DNA of 64,000 bases, taken from NCBI RefSeq assembly GCF_900215245.1, contig NZ_LT907842.1, positions 5,766,001 through 5,830,000 of the forward strand, written 5' to 3'. The position numbers and the translations under genes are program-made. Within the stretch, counting starts at the first letter, position 1, and each line of letters opens with the position of its first letter. Positions 32,101 to 41,726 of the stretch are shown one piece after another. The notes beneath the pieces are model-generated. The model had not been told where the DNA came from. It saw only the letters and a list, made by a program, of their open reading frames with translations, and ran no database searches. This stretch comes from Pseudomonas fluorescens. GTDB taxonomy: Bacteria; Pseudomonadota; Gammaproteobacteria; Pseudomonadales; Pseudomonadaceae.

Positions 32101-35100
32101 CTGATGTCGCGGGCGTTGATGATGCCGCCACGGGTGTTGCGGATCGAGTCGGTGGCGAGCATTTCCAGGCGGTTGCCGGCTTGCATCAGGCCGCTGTTGT
32201 CGATGTTGCCGGCGACCATGCTGAGGTTGTTGGTGGCGCGCAGGGTGCCGCTGTTGTGCAGGTCGCCGCCGGTGATCAGGCTCACGTCCTGGCCCTGGAT
32301 CAGTGCGCCGTTGGGTGCCAGGCGGTTGTTGGCCTGGGCCAGGTAGAGCACTGGGGTGAGGACTTTTTGGCCATTGACCTCGGCTTCTTCCATCCACACG
32401 ATGTCGTGGGTCAGCGCCGCGACTTGTTCGGCAGTCAGCGACACGCCGAGTTGCAGCTTGAGCGCGTCCTTGTAGCTGATGGCGTTGTCCATCAGGTAAC
32501 GGAACAGCGAGTCGTCACTGGCGATGCCATCGATGTAGCGCTGGCCGGTGCGGGCCACCACGGCTTCGCGGATCAGGCGTTGCTCATAGAGACCATCGCC
32601 CAGGCGTTTCCAGGCGGTATCAGGGTTGTAGCCCAGTTTGCCCAGCAGGTAATCGGAGCTCATGAACTGCTTGAGGTCGGTGAGCGCCGGGTTGGTTTCG
32701 ATCAGGTATTTGTGGCTGTTGTCGACCGCAGCGATTTGCGGCAGCCCTTGCACGCGGGTTACCGACGGCGCGCGGCTGTCCAGGTTCAGCGGGCCCTGGC
32801 CAGTGACCGCGCCGCTGAGCGGCTGGCCATCGACGCTGAAACCACGCTCTTGCACGGCGCTGTAGTCCAGCGGTTTTTCGCGGTCTTTGTCGGCAATCTG
32901 GCGGCCGCCGACGCTGAAGTCGCCATTGCCCGTGGAGGCGCTGCCGGCGCTGTCTGCCTTGGCCTGTTGGCCGCTCAAACGGAACAGGCCATTCTGGCCG
33001 GTGGGCAGGCTGAAGCCGGGCAAGGTGGCCGGGTTGACCTGGCGCTGTGCCAGGTCTGGCGGCAGTTGCGCGGTAATCGCCGGTTTCACCGTGGAGGCGA
33101 ACACGTCGGAGTTGGTGTTGTGGTTTTGCGCCGGGGCCTTGATGTCGGTGGCGTTGGGGCGAATCACGCTGTTGTCGATTTTTTGCGTGGCGTTGACCGT
33201 CACCGAGCCGGCCGCCTGAATCACCGCCTGGGCAATGACGCTGCCGGCGGTCGGCACCACGTAGGTGCTGGTTTCGTAAAAGTTACCGATGCCGGCCATG
33301 ATCTTGGCCAGGGTCATCTCACCTGGGCGGTAGTCGCCGGAGTTGGGGTTGTTATAGACGTTGAACTGGTTCTGGCGCTCCATGAAGGTGTTGTAGAAGC
33401 TGCGGTCACGGGTATAAAAGCCCGAATTCAGGTGCACTTCTTCGCCGCCGGCCGCACCACGGTTGGTCAGCACGTCGGTGTTGATCAGGATGTTCCTGGC
33501 GGCAGACACCGAGCTGTAGAGGTTATCGAAGGTCTGGCTGCCGACGGTCAGGTCGCCACCGGCGTTGATGAACGCCGAGGCCGAGCTGCCGACCAGCACG
33601 TCTTCGTATTTCTCTACGGAGGTGAAGTACAGCTCGCAGCCTTTGCCTTTGCAGAAGTCGTTGGAATAGATATTGAGGTTGCCCGAGACCAGTTTCTTTT
33701 GCGTGCTGAACTGGTCGCGGCGGTTGCTCAGGGTGTCGGCCAGCAGGCGCATGTTGCCGGCACTTTCCAGGCTGCCGGAGAGGTTTTCGATCAGGCTGCT
33801 GCGCGCGCCCGCATCGTCGTGGGCAATGTCCAGGCCGCCGAGGCTGTAGACGTCGCCGTAGCTGTTGCGCACATCGTTGGCGCGCAAGGTCATGTCGTTG
33901 CCGCTGAACAGCAGGCCCCTGTCGTTGAGCAGGTGGGTGGCGTTGAGGCGGACTTTTTCCGCGCCGCCCAAAGTGCCGTAGTTGTTCAGGGTGGTGGCGT
34001 TTACCGTGAGGTCGCCGAGGGCGGTCAGGCGCCCGTGGTTGGTCAGGGTGCTGCTGTTGACCTGGGTGACCGCGCCGCCGGCAATGCGGGCGTTTTCGCC
34101 CAAGTCCATGCTGGCGCTGGTGAGGGTCATGGCGCCGAGGCTGCTGACCCGGCCGTTGCCGCTGTAGCCGCCGCTGAGCGTGAGGTTGAGGCTGCCGTCA
34201 CTGGCCAGCAGGCCGTCGTTGGTCCAGGTGTCGCCCGTGCCGGTCAGGCTTTGCGCGCCCAGTAACTGGCCACTGGCGGTCTGGGTGAACTGGCCGATGT
34301 CGAGGTTCAGGCGCCCGGCCTGGATCACGCTGCTGTTGGTCCAGCTCGCTGCCTTGATGTCCAACTGGCCGTTGGTGATAAAGCTGCCGCCGGCACGGGT
34401 GACTTGATCAGAGGTCAGGTCGAATTTGCCGCTGCCGGTGTGCACGATACGGCCACCGTTGTTGTCGAGGTTGCCGGCTTGCAGGTTGAGATTTTCGTTG
34501 GCACTTTCCAGCGCGCCGGAGCGGTTATCGAACAGCCCCGACACGTTGATATCGGTGTTGCCCGCGCGGCCCATGGCGCGCAGGTTGCCACCGGCGTTGT
34601 TGAAGGTTTGTGCGGCAAGGCGCAGGGTGTCGTCACTTTCGATCAGGCCGAAGCGGTTGCTCAAGGTGCCGGTGAGGCCGAAGTCGATGCTGCGGGCGCC
34701 GACCTTGCCGCCGTTGTTGGCCGCCGTGCCCTGGTTATCGAAATCGGCGGCCGTGACCTTGAGCAAGGTGTTGGCATACACGCCGCCGCCCTGGTTGTTC
34801 AGGCTGCTGGTGACAATGCGGTTTTCACCGCCCAGGGCCGACAGGTGCCCCAGTTGGTTGAGCACACCGCCCTTGGCGTCGATATCCAGCGATTGCGCCT
34901 GGGTGATGCCGCCGCCGTTGTCGAACAGGCCGCTGACCAGTTTGATCCAGCCTTTGCCGCTGTTGAGGATGCCGCCGCGGGTGTTGGCCACATTGGCCGC
35001 GTTCAGGTCCAGGTTGCCGCTGAGGCTGTCGACTCGACCGCCCTGGTTGTTGAGGGCGCCGCTCAGACGCAGCAGGTTGTCGGTCTGGCTTTGTAAGGTG

Positions 35101-38100
35101 CCCTGCTGGTTATTGAGGGTGCGAGCGGCAAGCTCCAGCTTGCCCTTCTGGCTGTAGATCAGGCCGTCTTGCTGGTTGTTGACGTCACCGGTCAGCAGTT
35201 TGATCAGCAGGTCTTGCTGGCTGGCGAGTGTGCCTTTGCCACTGTTGTCCAAATCGCCGCTGGCGAGGGTCAGGTCGAGCCGGTTTTGGCTGACCAGTTG
35301 GCCGCCACGGTTATCGAGGCTGGCGGCGTTCAGCAGCAACGCGCCGCCACTGGCCAGGCGCGCATTGTTGGCGTTGATCAGTGCACCGCTGAGGGTGCCT
35401 TGCAGGCTGCCCTGGCTGATCAGTTGGCCGTCGCTGTTGTCCAGGCTCTGGCCGATCAGGTTGATGTTGGCCGCGCTGATCTGGCCGCCACGGTTGAGGA
35501 TCTGGCTTTGGGCGTGGTTGAAACCCAGCAACTGGCTGGAGGAAATCAAGCCGTTGTTGCTGTTATCCAGGCGCCCGGCAATGCTCAGGCCTACATCGCC
35601 CTGGCTGGAGACGATGCCTTGGGCATTGTTGAGGCTCGCCGCGCTGAGGGTTTGCAGGCCCTGGCTCACCAGGGCGCCCGCCGCGTGGTTATCGAGGGCG
35701 CCGCTGAGGTTGGCGTGCAGGCTGCCGTTTTTGCTCGACAGCGTGCCTTCGGCGCTGTTGTCGAGGCTGCCGCCGGCCACGGTCAAACCGTTCCAGCCGG
35801 AGATCAGGCCCTTGTTGGCGTTGATCAGGGTGTTCGCCTCGACACGCAGTTGATCGGTGCTGAGGATGGTCCCGCGATCGCTGTTGTCGATACGCAGGGC
35901 CGCCACGCTGAACCCGATATTGCTGGAAATTTCGCCCTGTTCGCGGTTGGTCAGGTTGGCCAGGCGCGCAAAGCTCAGCGGTCCTTTGGCGCTGATCAGG
36001 CCGGCGCTGTTGTCGAGGTCGCCACCTTGCAGATCGAGCGCAACGGCACGTTCGCCGATCAGGCGGCCCTGGCGCTGGATCAGCTGTTGCACCACCAGTT
36101 GCAGGTTGCCCTTGGCCGAGACTTCACCGCCAAGGCTTGAGTCCACATGCTGTCCTGCCAGGCTGAGGTCGCCCTGGCTGTTGATCAGGCCCGCAGTGTT
36201 GTCGAGGTTGGCGACGTTCAGGCTCAAGGCCTGCTGGCTGCCAATCACGCCGTTGCGGTTGCTGACATCGGCCGCCGTCAGCGTGAGGTTGCCATCACTG
36301 ACCAGTTGCCCGCCCTGGCTGTTATCCAGCGCGCCGGTGCTGAGGGTTTGGCGGGTACCGGCCGAGAGCCGGCCTTTGTCGCTGTTATTTAATGCGCCGG
36401 CCGTTGCATCCAACGTGGTCGCAGCGCTGATCAGGCCCTGATCACGGTTGTCCAGGGCGCCAGCGACCTTGAGGTCCAAAGCGCCACGGCTGGCAATCGC
36501 GCCACCGGCCTGGTTATTAAGGCTGCCCGCCGCCACCTGCAAGAGGTTCTTGGCGGATACCACGCCTTCGACGCTGTTATCCAGCGCCTGGGCGATGCGC
36601 ACCTGCAAGCTGTCGCCACTGATGACTTTGCCGCCACGGTTGTTCAGCGTGTCGGCCACCACCGCAAATGATTGCGTGCTGGAAAGCTCGCCGCCCTGGC
36701 TGTTGTCGACGCTGCCGAGGTTGCGCAGCAGTAATTGGCCAGGGGTGGCAATCAGGCCGTGGTCACGGTTGATCAGTTGCCCGTGGTTCAGGTCCAGGTC
36801 GATGCTGGTATTGCTGACCAGTTCGCCGCGGTCATGCTGGTCCAGCCCGTCGAGGTTTGCCTGCAGCGTGGATTTGGCGAAGATCGAGCCTTGCTGGCTG
36901 TTGTCCAGTTGCCCGGTGTTAAGCAGGATCCCGGCGTTACTGCTGATACTGCCGCGCTGGCTGTTGTTAAGGCCCGCACTGCGCAGGTCAAGCTGTTGCT
37001 TGGCGCTGATCACACCGGCCTGGCTGTTGTTCAGCGTGCCGGCATTGAGCGTTAACGCGCCGTCACTGAGTAACACGCCCTGCCCTTGGTTAAGCAGATC
37101 GCCGCTCAGGTTGATGTTCACGCCCGTTTGGCTGATCACGCGGCCGCCCAGGCTGTTGTCCAGTTGCCCGCCGTTCAATTGCAGGCTTTGGCGCGCCGCC
37201 AACAGGCCTTTGTTCTGGTTGAGCAGGCGTTGCACGGTCAGTATCAGGCCGCCGTCACCAATGACCTTGCCGCCACTGTTGGTGAGTTGATCGGCACCCA
37301 GCCGCACGCGGGCCTGGCTGGAGATTTCACCCTGCTGGTTGAGAATGCTCGGGCTGTACAGGTCGACGCCACGGGTGGCAGCGATGAGGCCGCCGTTGCG
37401 GTTATCCAGGGCGGTGCCGGTAAAACTCAGCACGCCTTCGCTGACCAATTCGCCAGCTTGTTGGTTGAGCACGCCGACGGTTGCCAGCAGGTCGCCCTTG
37501 GCGCTGATACGCCCGGCGCCGTTTTCGATTTGACTGGCGCTGAGGGTCAGGCCGCCGTCGCTGCTCAGTCGGCCGCCAGTGCTGTTGTTCAGGCTGGCCA
37601 GTTCGATGCGGGTGTTGGCCTTGCTGCTGATCACGCCCTGCTGGCTGTTGTCGACGCTACCGCCGGTAAGGGTCATCGCCCCGTCGGCAATCACCAGGCC
37701 GCCCTGGTTGGCGAGCGTATCGCCGTGCAGTACCAAGGTGTTTTTACTCGATACCAGCCCGGCCTGGGCGTTATTGAGTTGGCCGACGCTAACCTGTTGC
37801 GCGCCCTGGCTGATCAGGTTGCCTTGATTGTGGTTATCAAACAGCCCGGCAATGTTCGCGGTCAGGTTGCCCTGGCTGGCGACGGTGCCTTGGCCGCTGT
37901 TGTCCAGGCTGGCGGCCTGCAGGGTCAGCAGGCTGGTGGCCGAGAAGATCCCCAGGCGGTTGTCGATCGCGCCGCTGGCGAGCACATTAAGGTGGGCGCC
38001 CAGCAGTTTGCCGGCGCGGTTATCCAGGGTGGTGGCGGTAACGGTGGTTTGGTTGGCGGAGATTTCGCCTGCCTGGTTGCTCAGTAGGCCGGCGGTTACA

Positions 38101-39620
38101 TGGGCCTGTTGCTGGCTGGCCAGCAAGCCGTTTTCATTGCCCACTTGCCCGGCAATCAGCGTCAGGGAATTGAGGCCGATCACGCGGCCGTTCTGGTTTT
38201 GCAGGGTCGCCGCCGTGACGTCGGTGCTGTTGTCGCTGTGCAACACACCACCGGCGCGGTTATCCAGGCCCGTGGCATTGACCTTCAGCGATGCCGTGCC
38301 CAGCACGCGGCCGCCACGGTTATCCACTTGGCCTGCGCTGACCACCGCGCTCGCGCCGCTCAACGTCGCGTTCTGGTTGTCGAGGTTGTGTGCAGCCGTC
38401 ACTGTCAGGGCGCGGCTGGCAACCACGCTTTGGGTATTTTTAAGGCTGCCCGCAGACACGCTGACATCGCCGTTGGCATTGCGCGTTTCATCGGCGTTGA
38501 CGCCCGCTTCGATGATCCCGCTGTTGGTGACCTGGCCAGTACTGGCCAGGCTAATGCTGTCGCGGGCGGCGAGGCTTTTCTGGTTGACCAGGCCCTGGGC
38601 GCTGGTGACCTGCACGCTGCTGCCGGCGTAGAGCTTGTCGGTCAGGTTGACGTTCTGCGCGGTGACCTTGATGTTGCCAGTGGCGGCGGTCTGCGCCAGG
38701 CTCAAATGCCCATTGGCATCCAACTGGATATCGCCGCCGCTGGCCGCCAGGGTGCCGTCGAGCTTCACGCCTACACCGGCTTCGGTGCCCACCAGTTTGA
38801 TCGCACCGGCGTACATGCCGCCCAATGCCGACGAGTCGATTGCCAGCTCCGGCTTGGCGCTGCCGTCATCGGCACGCGCCGTCGCATTCAAGGTCTGCGC
38901 GTTAACGTCGTTGCGCCCGGCGACCACGGTCAAGTTGCGCGCATTGATCTGGGCATTGATCTTGGCTGAGCGGGTGATGATTTCGAAACGGTCGACGTTG
39001 CTGGCGTTCAAGCCCTGGCCGTCGATGGTCACGGCGCCGCCATCGACCTGGTAACGGTCCAGACGGCCGTTGTCGAGCACCGGTTTGCCGGTGGTCAAGG
39101 TCACATTCGGCGTATTGATGAAACCGCAGCCGCTGCAGGTGATGCCGTACGGGTTGGCCACGATAACCTTGGCCGACTGCCCCGCCACTTCGGTGTAGCC
39201 ACGCAACTGGCTGGGGCTGCCGCCGTTGACTTCGTTGAGGATGATGTTGGCGGCGCGGCCTTGCAGGTTGGGGTTGCCGACGATGATCCCGCCCAACTGG
39301 GTCGACTGCGTGATGGCGGTGGCGTTGTTGAGGATCACGCCATTGGCGCCGACGTTGTAGTCCTTGAACTGGTTGTGGGACAAACCACTGCCGTTGGGCG
39401 CGGCGATGTTCACCACGGGAACGCCATTGCCTGCCTGGCCGACGCTGGTGCCCGGTGCGCTGACGACGATGCCGTCGGCCTGAGCCAACAACGGCTGCCA
39501 GAACAATGCATTGGCCAGGATCAGCGCCAACCCGCGTTTGGGCAGGCCGATGAACGAGTCACGGCGTTTCAGGGCAGCCGAAGGCTGGCGAGCGAGGAAG
39601 ACAAACTGGCGAACATCCAT
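29184..39620 (-). CDS. cdiA: CdiA contact-dependent inhibition effector (filamentous haemagglutinin)
   Basis: About 3,478 residues. The start MDVRQFVFLARQPSAALKRR at 39620 is the usual Pseudomonas form. A long signal region ends near LLAQADG. A TPS secretion domain with NPNLQGRAANIILNEV and NPYGITCSGCGF follows. Roughly 80 FHA repeats of the LDNxxG...LSxxxLxLxxxxLxN kind cover residues about 300-1,870. A non-repeat region (about 1,900-2,440) has a Cys pair and NPALTDLKQFMSSDYLLGKL, a likely receptor-binding part. A second FHA repeat block, a Gly/Ala-rich DUF637-like segment, a pretoxin region (VAKNATQYNYLGEHQK) and a variable toxin end complete it. The protein is secreted by CdiB and displayed on the surface. 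Confidence 0.93.
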   Translation of the reverse strand: MDVRQFVFLARQPSAALKRRDSFIGLPKRGLALILANALFWQPLLAQADGIVVSAPGTSVGQAGNGVPVVNIAAPNGSGLSHNQFKDYNVGANGVILNNATAITQSTQLGGIIVGNPNLQGRAANIILNEVNGGSPSQLRGYTEVAGQSAKVIVANPYGITCSGCGFINTPNVTLTTGKPVLDNGRLDRYQVDGGAVTIDGQGLNASNVDRFEIITRSAKINAQINARNLTVVAGRNDVNAQTLNATARADDGSAKPELAIDSSALGGMYAGAIKLVGTEAGVGVKLDGTLAASGGDIQLDANGHLSLAQTAATGNIKVTAQNVNLTDKLYAGSSVQVTSAQGLVNQKSLAARDSISLASTGQVTNSGIIEAGVNADETRNANGDVSVSAGSLKNTQSVVASRALTVTAAHNLDNQNATLSGASAVVSAGQVDNRGGRVLGTASLKVNATGLDNRAGGVLHSDNSTDVTAATLQNQNGRVIGLNSLTLIAGQVGNENGLLASQQQAHVTAGLLSNQAGEISANQTTVTATTLDNRAGKLLGAHLNVLASGAIDNRLGIFSATSLLTLQAASLDNSGQGTVASQGNLTANIAGLFDNHNQGNLISQGAQQVSVGQLNNAQAGLVSSKNTLVLHGDTLANQGGLVIADGAMTLTGGSVDNSQQGVISSKANTRIELASLNNSTGGRLSSDGGLTLSASQIENGAGRISAKGDLLATVGVLNQQAGELVSEGVLSFTGTALDNRNGGLIAATRGVDLYSPSILNQQGEISSQARVRLGADQLTNSGGKVIGDGGLILTVQRLLNQNKGLLAARQSLQLNGGQLDNSLGGRVISQTGVNINLSGDLLNQGQGVLLSDGALTLNAGTLNNSQAGVISAKQQLDLRSAGLNNSQRGSISSNAGILLNTGQLDNSQQGSIFAKSTLQANLDGLDQHDRGELVSNTSIDLDLNHGQLINRDHGLIATPGQLLLRNLGSVDNSQGGELSSTQSFAVVADTLNNRGGKVISGDSLQVRIAQALDNSVEGVVSAKNLLQVAAGSLNNQAGGAIASRGALDLKVAGALDNRDQGLISAATTLDATAGALNNSDKGRLSAGTRQTLSTGALDNSQGGQLVSDGNLTLTAADVSNRNGVIGSQQALSLNVANLDNTAGLINSQGDLSLAGQHVDSSLGGEVSAKGNLQLVVQQLIQRQGRLIGERAVALDLQGGDLDNSAGLISAKGPLSFARLANLTNREQGEISSNIGFSVAALRIDNSDRGTILSTDQLRVEANTLINANKGLISGWNGLTVAGGSLDNSAEGTLSSKNGSLHANLSGALDNHAAGALVSQGLQTLSAASLNNAQGIVSSQGDVGLSIAGRLDNSNNGLISSSQLLGFNHAQSQILNRGGQISAANINLIGQSLDNSDGQLISQGSLQGTLSGALINANNARLASGGALLLNAASLDNRGGQLVSQNRLDLTLASGDLDNSGKGTLASQQDLLIKLLTGDVNNQQDGLIYSQKGKLELAARTLNNQQGTLQSQTDNLLRLSGALNNQGGRVDSLSGNLDLNAANVANTRGGILNSGKGWIKLVSGLFDNGGGITQAQSLDIDAKGGVLNQLGHLSALGGENRIVTSSLNNQGGGVYANTLLKVTAADFDNQGTAANNGGKVGARSIDFGLTGTLSNRFGLIESDDTLRLAAQTFNNAGGNLRAMGRAGNTDINVSGLFDNRSGALESANENLNLQAGNLDNNGGRIVHTGSGKFDLTSDQVTRAGGSFITNGQLDIKAASWTNSSVIQAGRLNLDIGQFTQTASGQLLGAQSLTGTGDTWTNDGLLASDGSLNLTLSGGYSGNGRVSSLGAMTLTSASMDLGENARIAGGAVTQVNSSTLTNHGRLTALGDLTVNATTLNNYGTLGGAEKVRLNATHLLNDRGLLFSGNDMTLRANDVRNSYGDVYSLGGLDIAHDDAGARSSLIENLSGSLESAGNMRLLADTLSNRRDQFSTQKKLVSGNLNIYSNDFCKGKGCELYFTSVEKYEDVLVGSSASAFINAGGDLTVGSQTFDNLYSSVSAARNILINTDVLTNRGAAGGEEVHLNSGFYTRDRSFYNTFMERQNQFNVYNNPNSGDYRPGEMTLAKIMAGIGNFYETSTYVVPTAGSVIAQAVIQAAGSVTVNATQKIDNSVIRPNATDIKAPAQNHNTNSDVFASTVKPAITAQLPPDLAQRQVNPATLPGFSLPTGQNGLFRLSGQQAKADSAGSASTGNGDFSVGGRQIADKDREKPLDYSAVQERGFSVDGQPLSGAVTGQGPLNLDSRAPSVTRVQGLPQIAAVDNSHKYLIETNPALTDLKQFMSSDYLLGKLGYNPDTAWKRLGDGLYEQRLIREAVVARTGQRYIDGIASDDSLFRYLMDNAISYKDALKLQLGVSLTAEQVAALTHDIVWMEEAEVNGQKVLTPVLYLAQANNRLAPNGALIQGQDVSLITGGDLHNSGTLRATNNLSMVAGNIDNSGLMQAGNRLEMLATDSIRNTRGGIINARDISATAVTGDILNERTVTTFKQQGEGYQLRNDVASDASRFEATDTLKLNAGRDVLNIGSDLKAGGNASVTAGRDVVIASQTEQDDYAYQRRRVKGTEQTTLQYGSNVDVGGNLAIDARRDIAVVASTVSAAKDLSVKAGENLTLAAAANEQHDYSKGKKGGTKTTTQLDNVTQQSAELKAGGDLIAVAGTDLTLVASKISAGNEAYVHADNELQLLAAQDSNYSLYDMSKKGGWGSKKTQRDEVTDVKNVGSEIKTGGNLTLESGGDQKYQAAKLDSGGDIAIVSGGAVTFEAVKDLRQESHEKSNNNAFWVSSKGKGNTDETLRQTQMVAEGSIAIKAVEGLKIDVNQVNQQTVSQSIDAMVKADPQLAWIKDAEARGDVDWRQVKEIHDSFKYSNSGLGPASQIIIAIVMAAVVGPMAAAAAGGGTAGAVAGAVASGASTNASVSVVNNRGNLGAVLKDVTSSDAMKGYVIAGATAGLTAAYFGDWTGTQTNTITGKVTTQGLLNTWSGVGKFAANQTLQSGTSMLLGKALGQGGSASDALKGALFNTLAAASFNLVGNYTQGVVADGSAPKIAIHAMVGGLLAEATGGDFKTGALAAGANEALVTHLNTLVKGNEELLTMSSQIVGVLAAAGQKDADAAAMEKGAWVAKNATQYNYLGEHQKSQRAKELAESEDALERLRINTKWELIDAGQDASFAGGAVVGVPEGLLDTVKGILEVAGSPIQTFRALRSVLESEDVLGHVSDTMKQSYIERIDNLQSEYERAGASGSFNAGREAGKLISDVVALGTGVGGALKSGALLVEKVTAKVVKAELTVVKATGAAEVPATSAIARVGLRDDLAAQAGIPRNIAESPSSMWGKSIDDIKQSLTLDGASLTPKAPLAGTSGKAQVFNVEGHPTIKEVEFHPGGGTHGDSPYYKLVSTEKVGNKNIEIRVIDPSPDFSPGTITRYQQYYDTQGNRLKYEGGEWKGWN

Positions 39621-39650
39621 TTCAAATTCTCGATGCAACGGGGCGTTGAA

Positions 39651-41363
39651 TTAGAGGAAAAAATCCATGCGAAAGTAGATCGGCGCTTCGCGGTCAAGCA
39701 GCGCGGCCGGTCGTTCCAGCGAGTGGGCAAAGGTCACGCTGGTGCTGACGTGCTGGCCACGGGCGAACAGCTCAAACGAATTGCTCGACACCCGGCCATG
39801 CACTTCGCGGTTGTAGCGCGCGTTACGGATAACGCCTTGGTCATAGCCGACACTGGCGCCGTATTCGCCGAACACCGGGCGCAGCCAGCCGAGCGTTACC
39901 GGGCGGCTCCAACGCAGGTCATTGCGCCAGTAGCCGCCGCTGTCACCATTGAGTTGCTGGTCCTTGAAACCGCGTACCGACGAAGAGCCACCGAGGCTCA
40001 TGCGCTGCGGGCTGAACAGCACGTCTTCACTGCGCTGGCCGGTGGCCAGGCTGGTGAAACTGAAGGACTCACCCCACAGCCTGAACGGTTGCAAGTAGCT
40101 GACGGTGGCGGTGTATTTGCGGTAGCGCGCATCCGGCACGCCCGGGCCGGGGTTGTGATTGCCCTGGGCGTCGAACGCGCCGGTGCCGTTCTGCATACCG
40201 ACGTCGAGGTTGACGAAGGCGCTGCCAATGCGGCGCCCATGGTTGATGCCCAACTGCAACTCACTGAGGCGATTGCTGCTCTCTTTGAGGTGGTTGTCGT
40301 TGATGTAGTTGTTGGTGCGCAGGTGGGCCACACCAACGTTCACCGAGGTTTTGCTCAGGGCGTCGCGGTGGATCACGCGCTCGGCGCGCAACTGATGGTT
40401 TTGGCTGTCGCCGGTTTGCTTGAAGTCAAAGCCGTCGCCTTGGGCCACCGAGCGGTAATCGCTCTGATTGTAGCTGTAACTGAAGTTCCACCACCCCCAC
40501 GGCACGTTGTAGTAGAGCATCGCGTTTTTTGAGGTTTTCTGGTGATCGCTGATGGCGTCGTGGCCGCCGCGCAGAATCAACTGGTCGGCCAGGCCCAATG
40601 GGCTGTCCCATTCAAAGCCTGTGCCCCACTGCTGCTCTCCGGTACTTTTCTGGCCATCGTTGTTGCGTGACAAACTGGCACGCCACGGCTTTTGTGGCGT
40701 GTTTTTTACCAAAACGCTACTGCCGCCCACTGCGTCGCCGGGCGCCAGTTCCATTTGCGCCTGGTTGGACGCAAGACGGTTGAGTTGATCAATGGCTTGT
40801 TCAACTTCGCGCAAGTTGAGCAAGTCGCCGCTATTACCGGGAAAGGCCATGGCCAGTTCGCGGGCTGACAACTAACTGTTGTCGACGCCTTTCAGACGTT
40901 CAAGTTTGCCTTCTACCACCAACACTTGCAGATGCCCCTTGGACAGGTCTTGTTGCGGCAAGTAGGCGCGGCTGGTGACCAGGCCTTTGTCGATGTAGTG
41001 GTCGGTAACTACCTTAAGCAAATCATTGAGTTGGGACACACCCAGGCATTGATCGATAAAGGGTTCAAGCAGGCGTTCGCGCTGAGCACCAGAGAGGCTG
41101 TCGGCGCCGTTGAGTTCGATGGTTTGGATGGGGAAGCAACGGGTGTCCACCGGAGCCACCGGGGCTGCCGGTTTTACCTCTTTGCCGGGCAATTCCTTGA
41201 GTTCTTGAAGACGTCGCTGTTGCTCTTCCAGCAGTCGGTTTTGCCGATCGCGAATCAGGTCCTGGTCGCCAGGATTGGTCGCGGCAAAGGCGCCATCAAG
41301 GGCACTGAGGCACAATAACGTCAGGCATAGAAAAGGCCGAGTCCATGGCGTTGGCAGGTGCAT
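39651..41363 (-). pseudogene. cdiB: CdiB/ShlB two-partner secretion porin, interrupted by an amber codon
   Basis: Read through, this is a 570-position TpsB transporter of normal length. It has a signal peptide after MHLPTPWTRPFLCLTLLCLS, a first helix/linker (QDLIRDRQNRLLEEQQRRLQ), a POTRA region (CFPIQTIELNGADSLSGAQR), then a barrel ending in YFRMDFFL with the terminal aromatic typical of outer membrane proteins. VRGF (VRGY-like) is present in SLGGSSSVRGFKDQQLNGDS. A TAG at 40872-40874 stops the frame after LERLKGVDNS; the same frame resumes LSARELAMAFPG. Only one codon is affected. Without suppression, CdiA cannot be exported by this protein. Confidence 0.88.
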
Positions 41364-41726
41364 ATCCGTTCCGTCGAAAAATGATGGCGGCAACCTAACA
41401 TCGAACTTAGGAGATGCCAAGATTCCGACAAACGTGATATTCACGTTAGAATCACTACTATCTTATTGATTTAAAAGCACTTTATTGGTTTAACACCTTG
41501 AATGCTCATTAACGTTTCAGACCAACGGCAAAGCACATCGACTTGACAGTCACAAAGTAATAAAAATTCAAATAGGACGTTGCCTAGGATTCGCGCGAAA
41601 AATCGTAAAAAACACAACCCGCAACAAACTGCTCTCCCACTGCGCGGTTGCGGCGCCTTGCCTTCAAGTGCAGAGGGGCACCCACTGGAACACCCCAATG
41701 TGTTCCAGTGCGACGTCGTAGCGTGG
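41364..41726. other. Upstream region of cdiB (363 bp)
   Basis: No gene is visible. An AT-rich stretch (41400-41500) next to cdiB probably holds the cdi promoter and contains a perfect palindrome. The rest, up to the end of the DUF2252 gene, shows nothing I can name. Confidence 0.5.
41431..41447. promoter_or_regulatory. Perfect palindrome AACGTGA-TAT-TCACGTT upstream of cdiB
   Basis: A 17-bp dyad, 68 bases before the cdiB start, lies in the AT-rich promoter region and is flanked by GATTC and GAATC in inverted order. It is a candidate operator for a dimeric regulator of the cdi genes. Confidence 0.5.

Noticed and set aside
31653..34265. An 870-codon plus-strand frame and other long plus-strand frames antisense to cdiA (e.g. 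30117-31646, 35169-36140)
   Set aside because: They are shadows of the GC-rich, repetitive cdiA coding strand. The peptides are Val/Ala/Gln-rich with no domains, while the minus-strand frame is a clear FHA protein.
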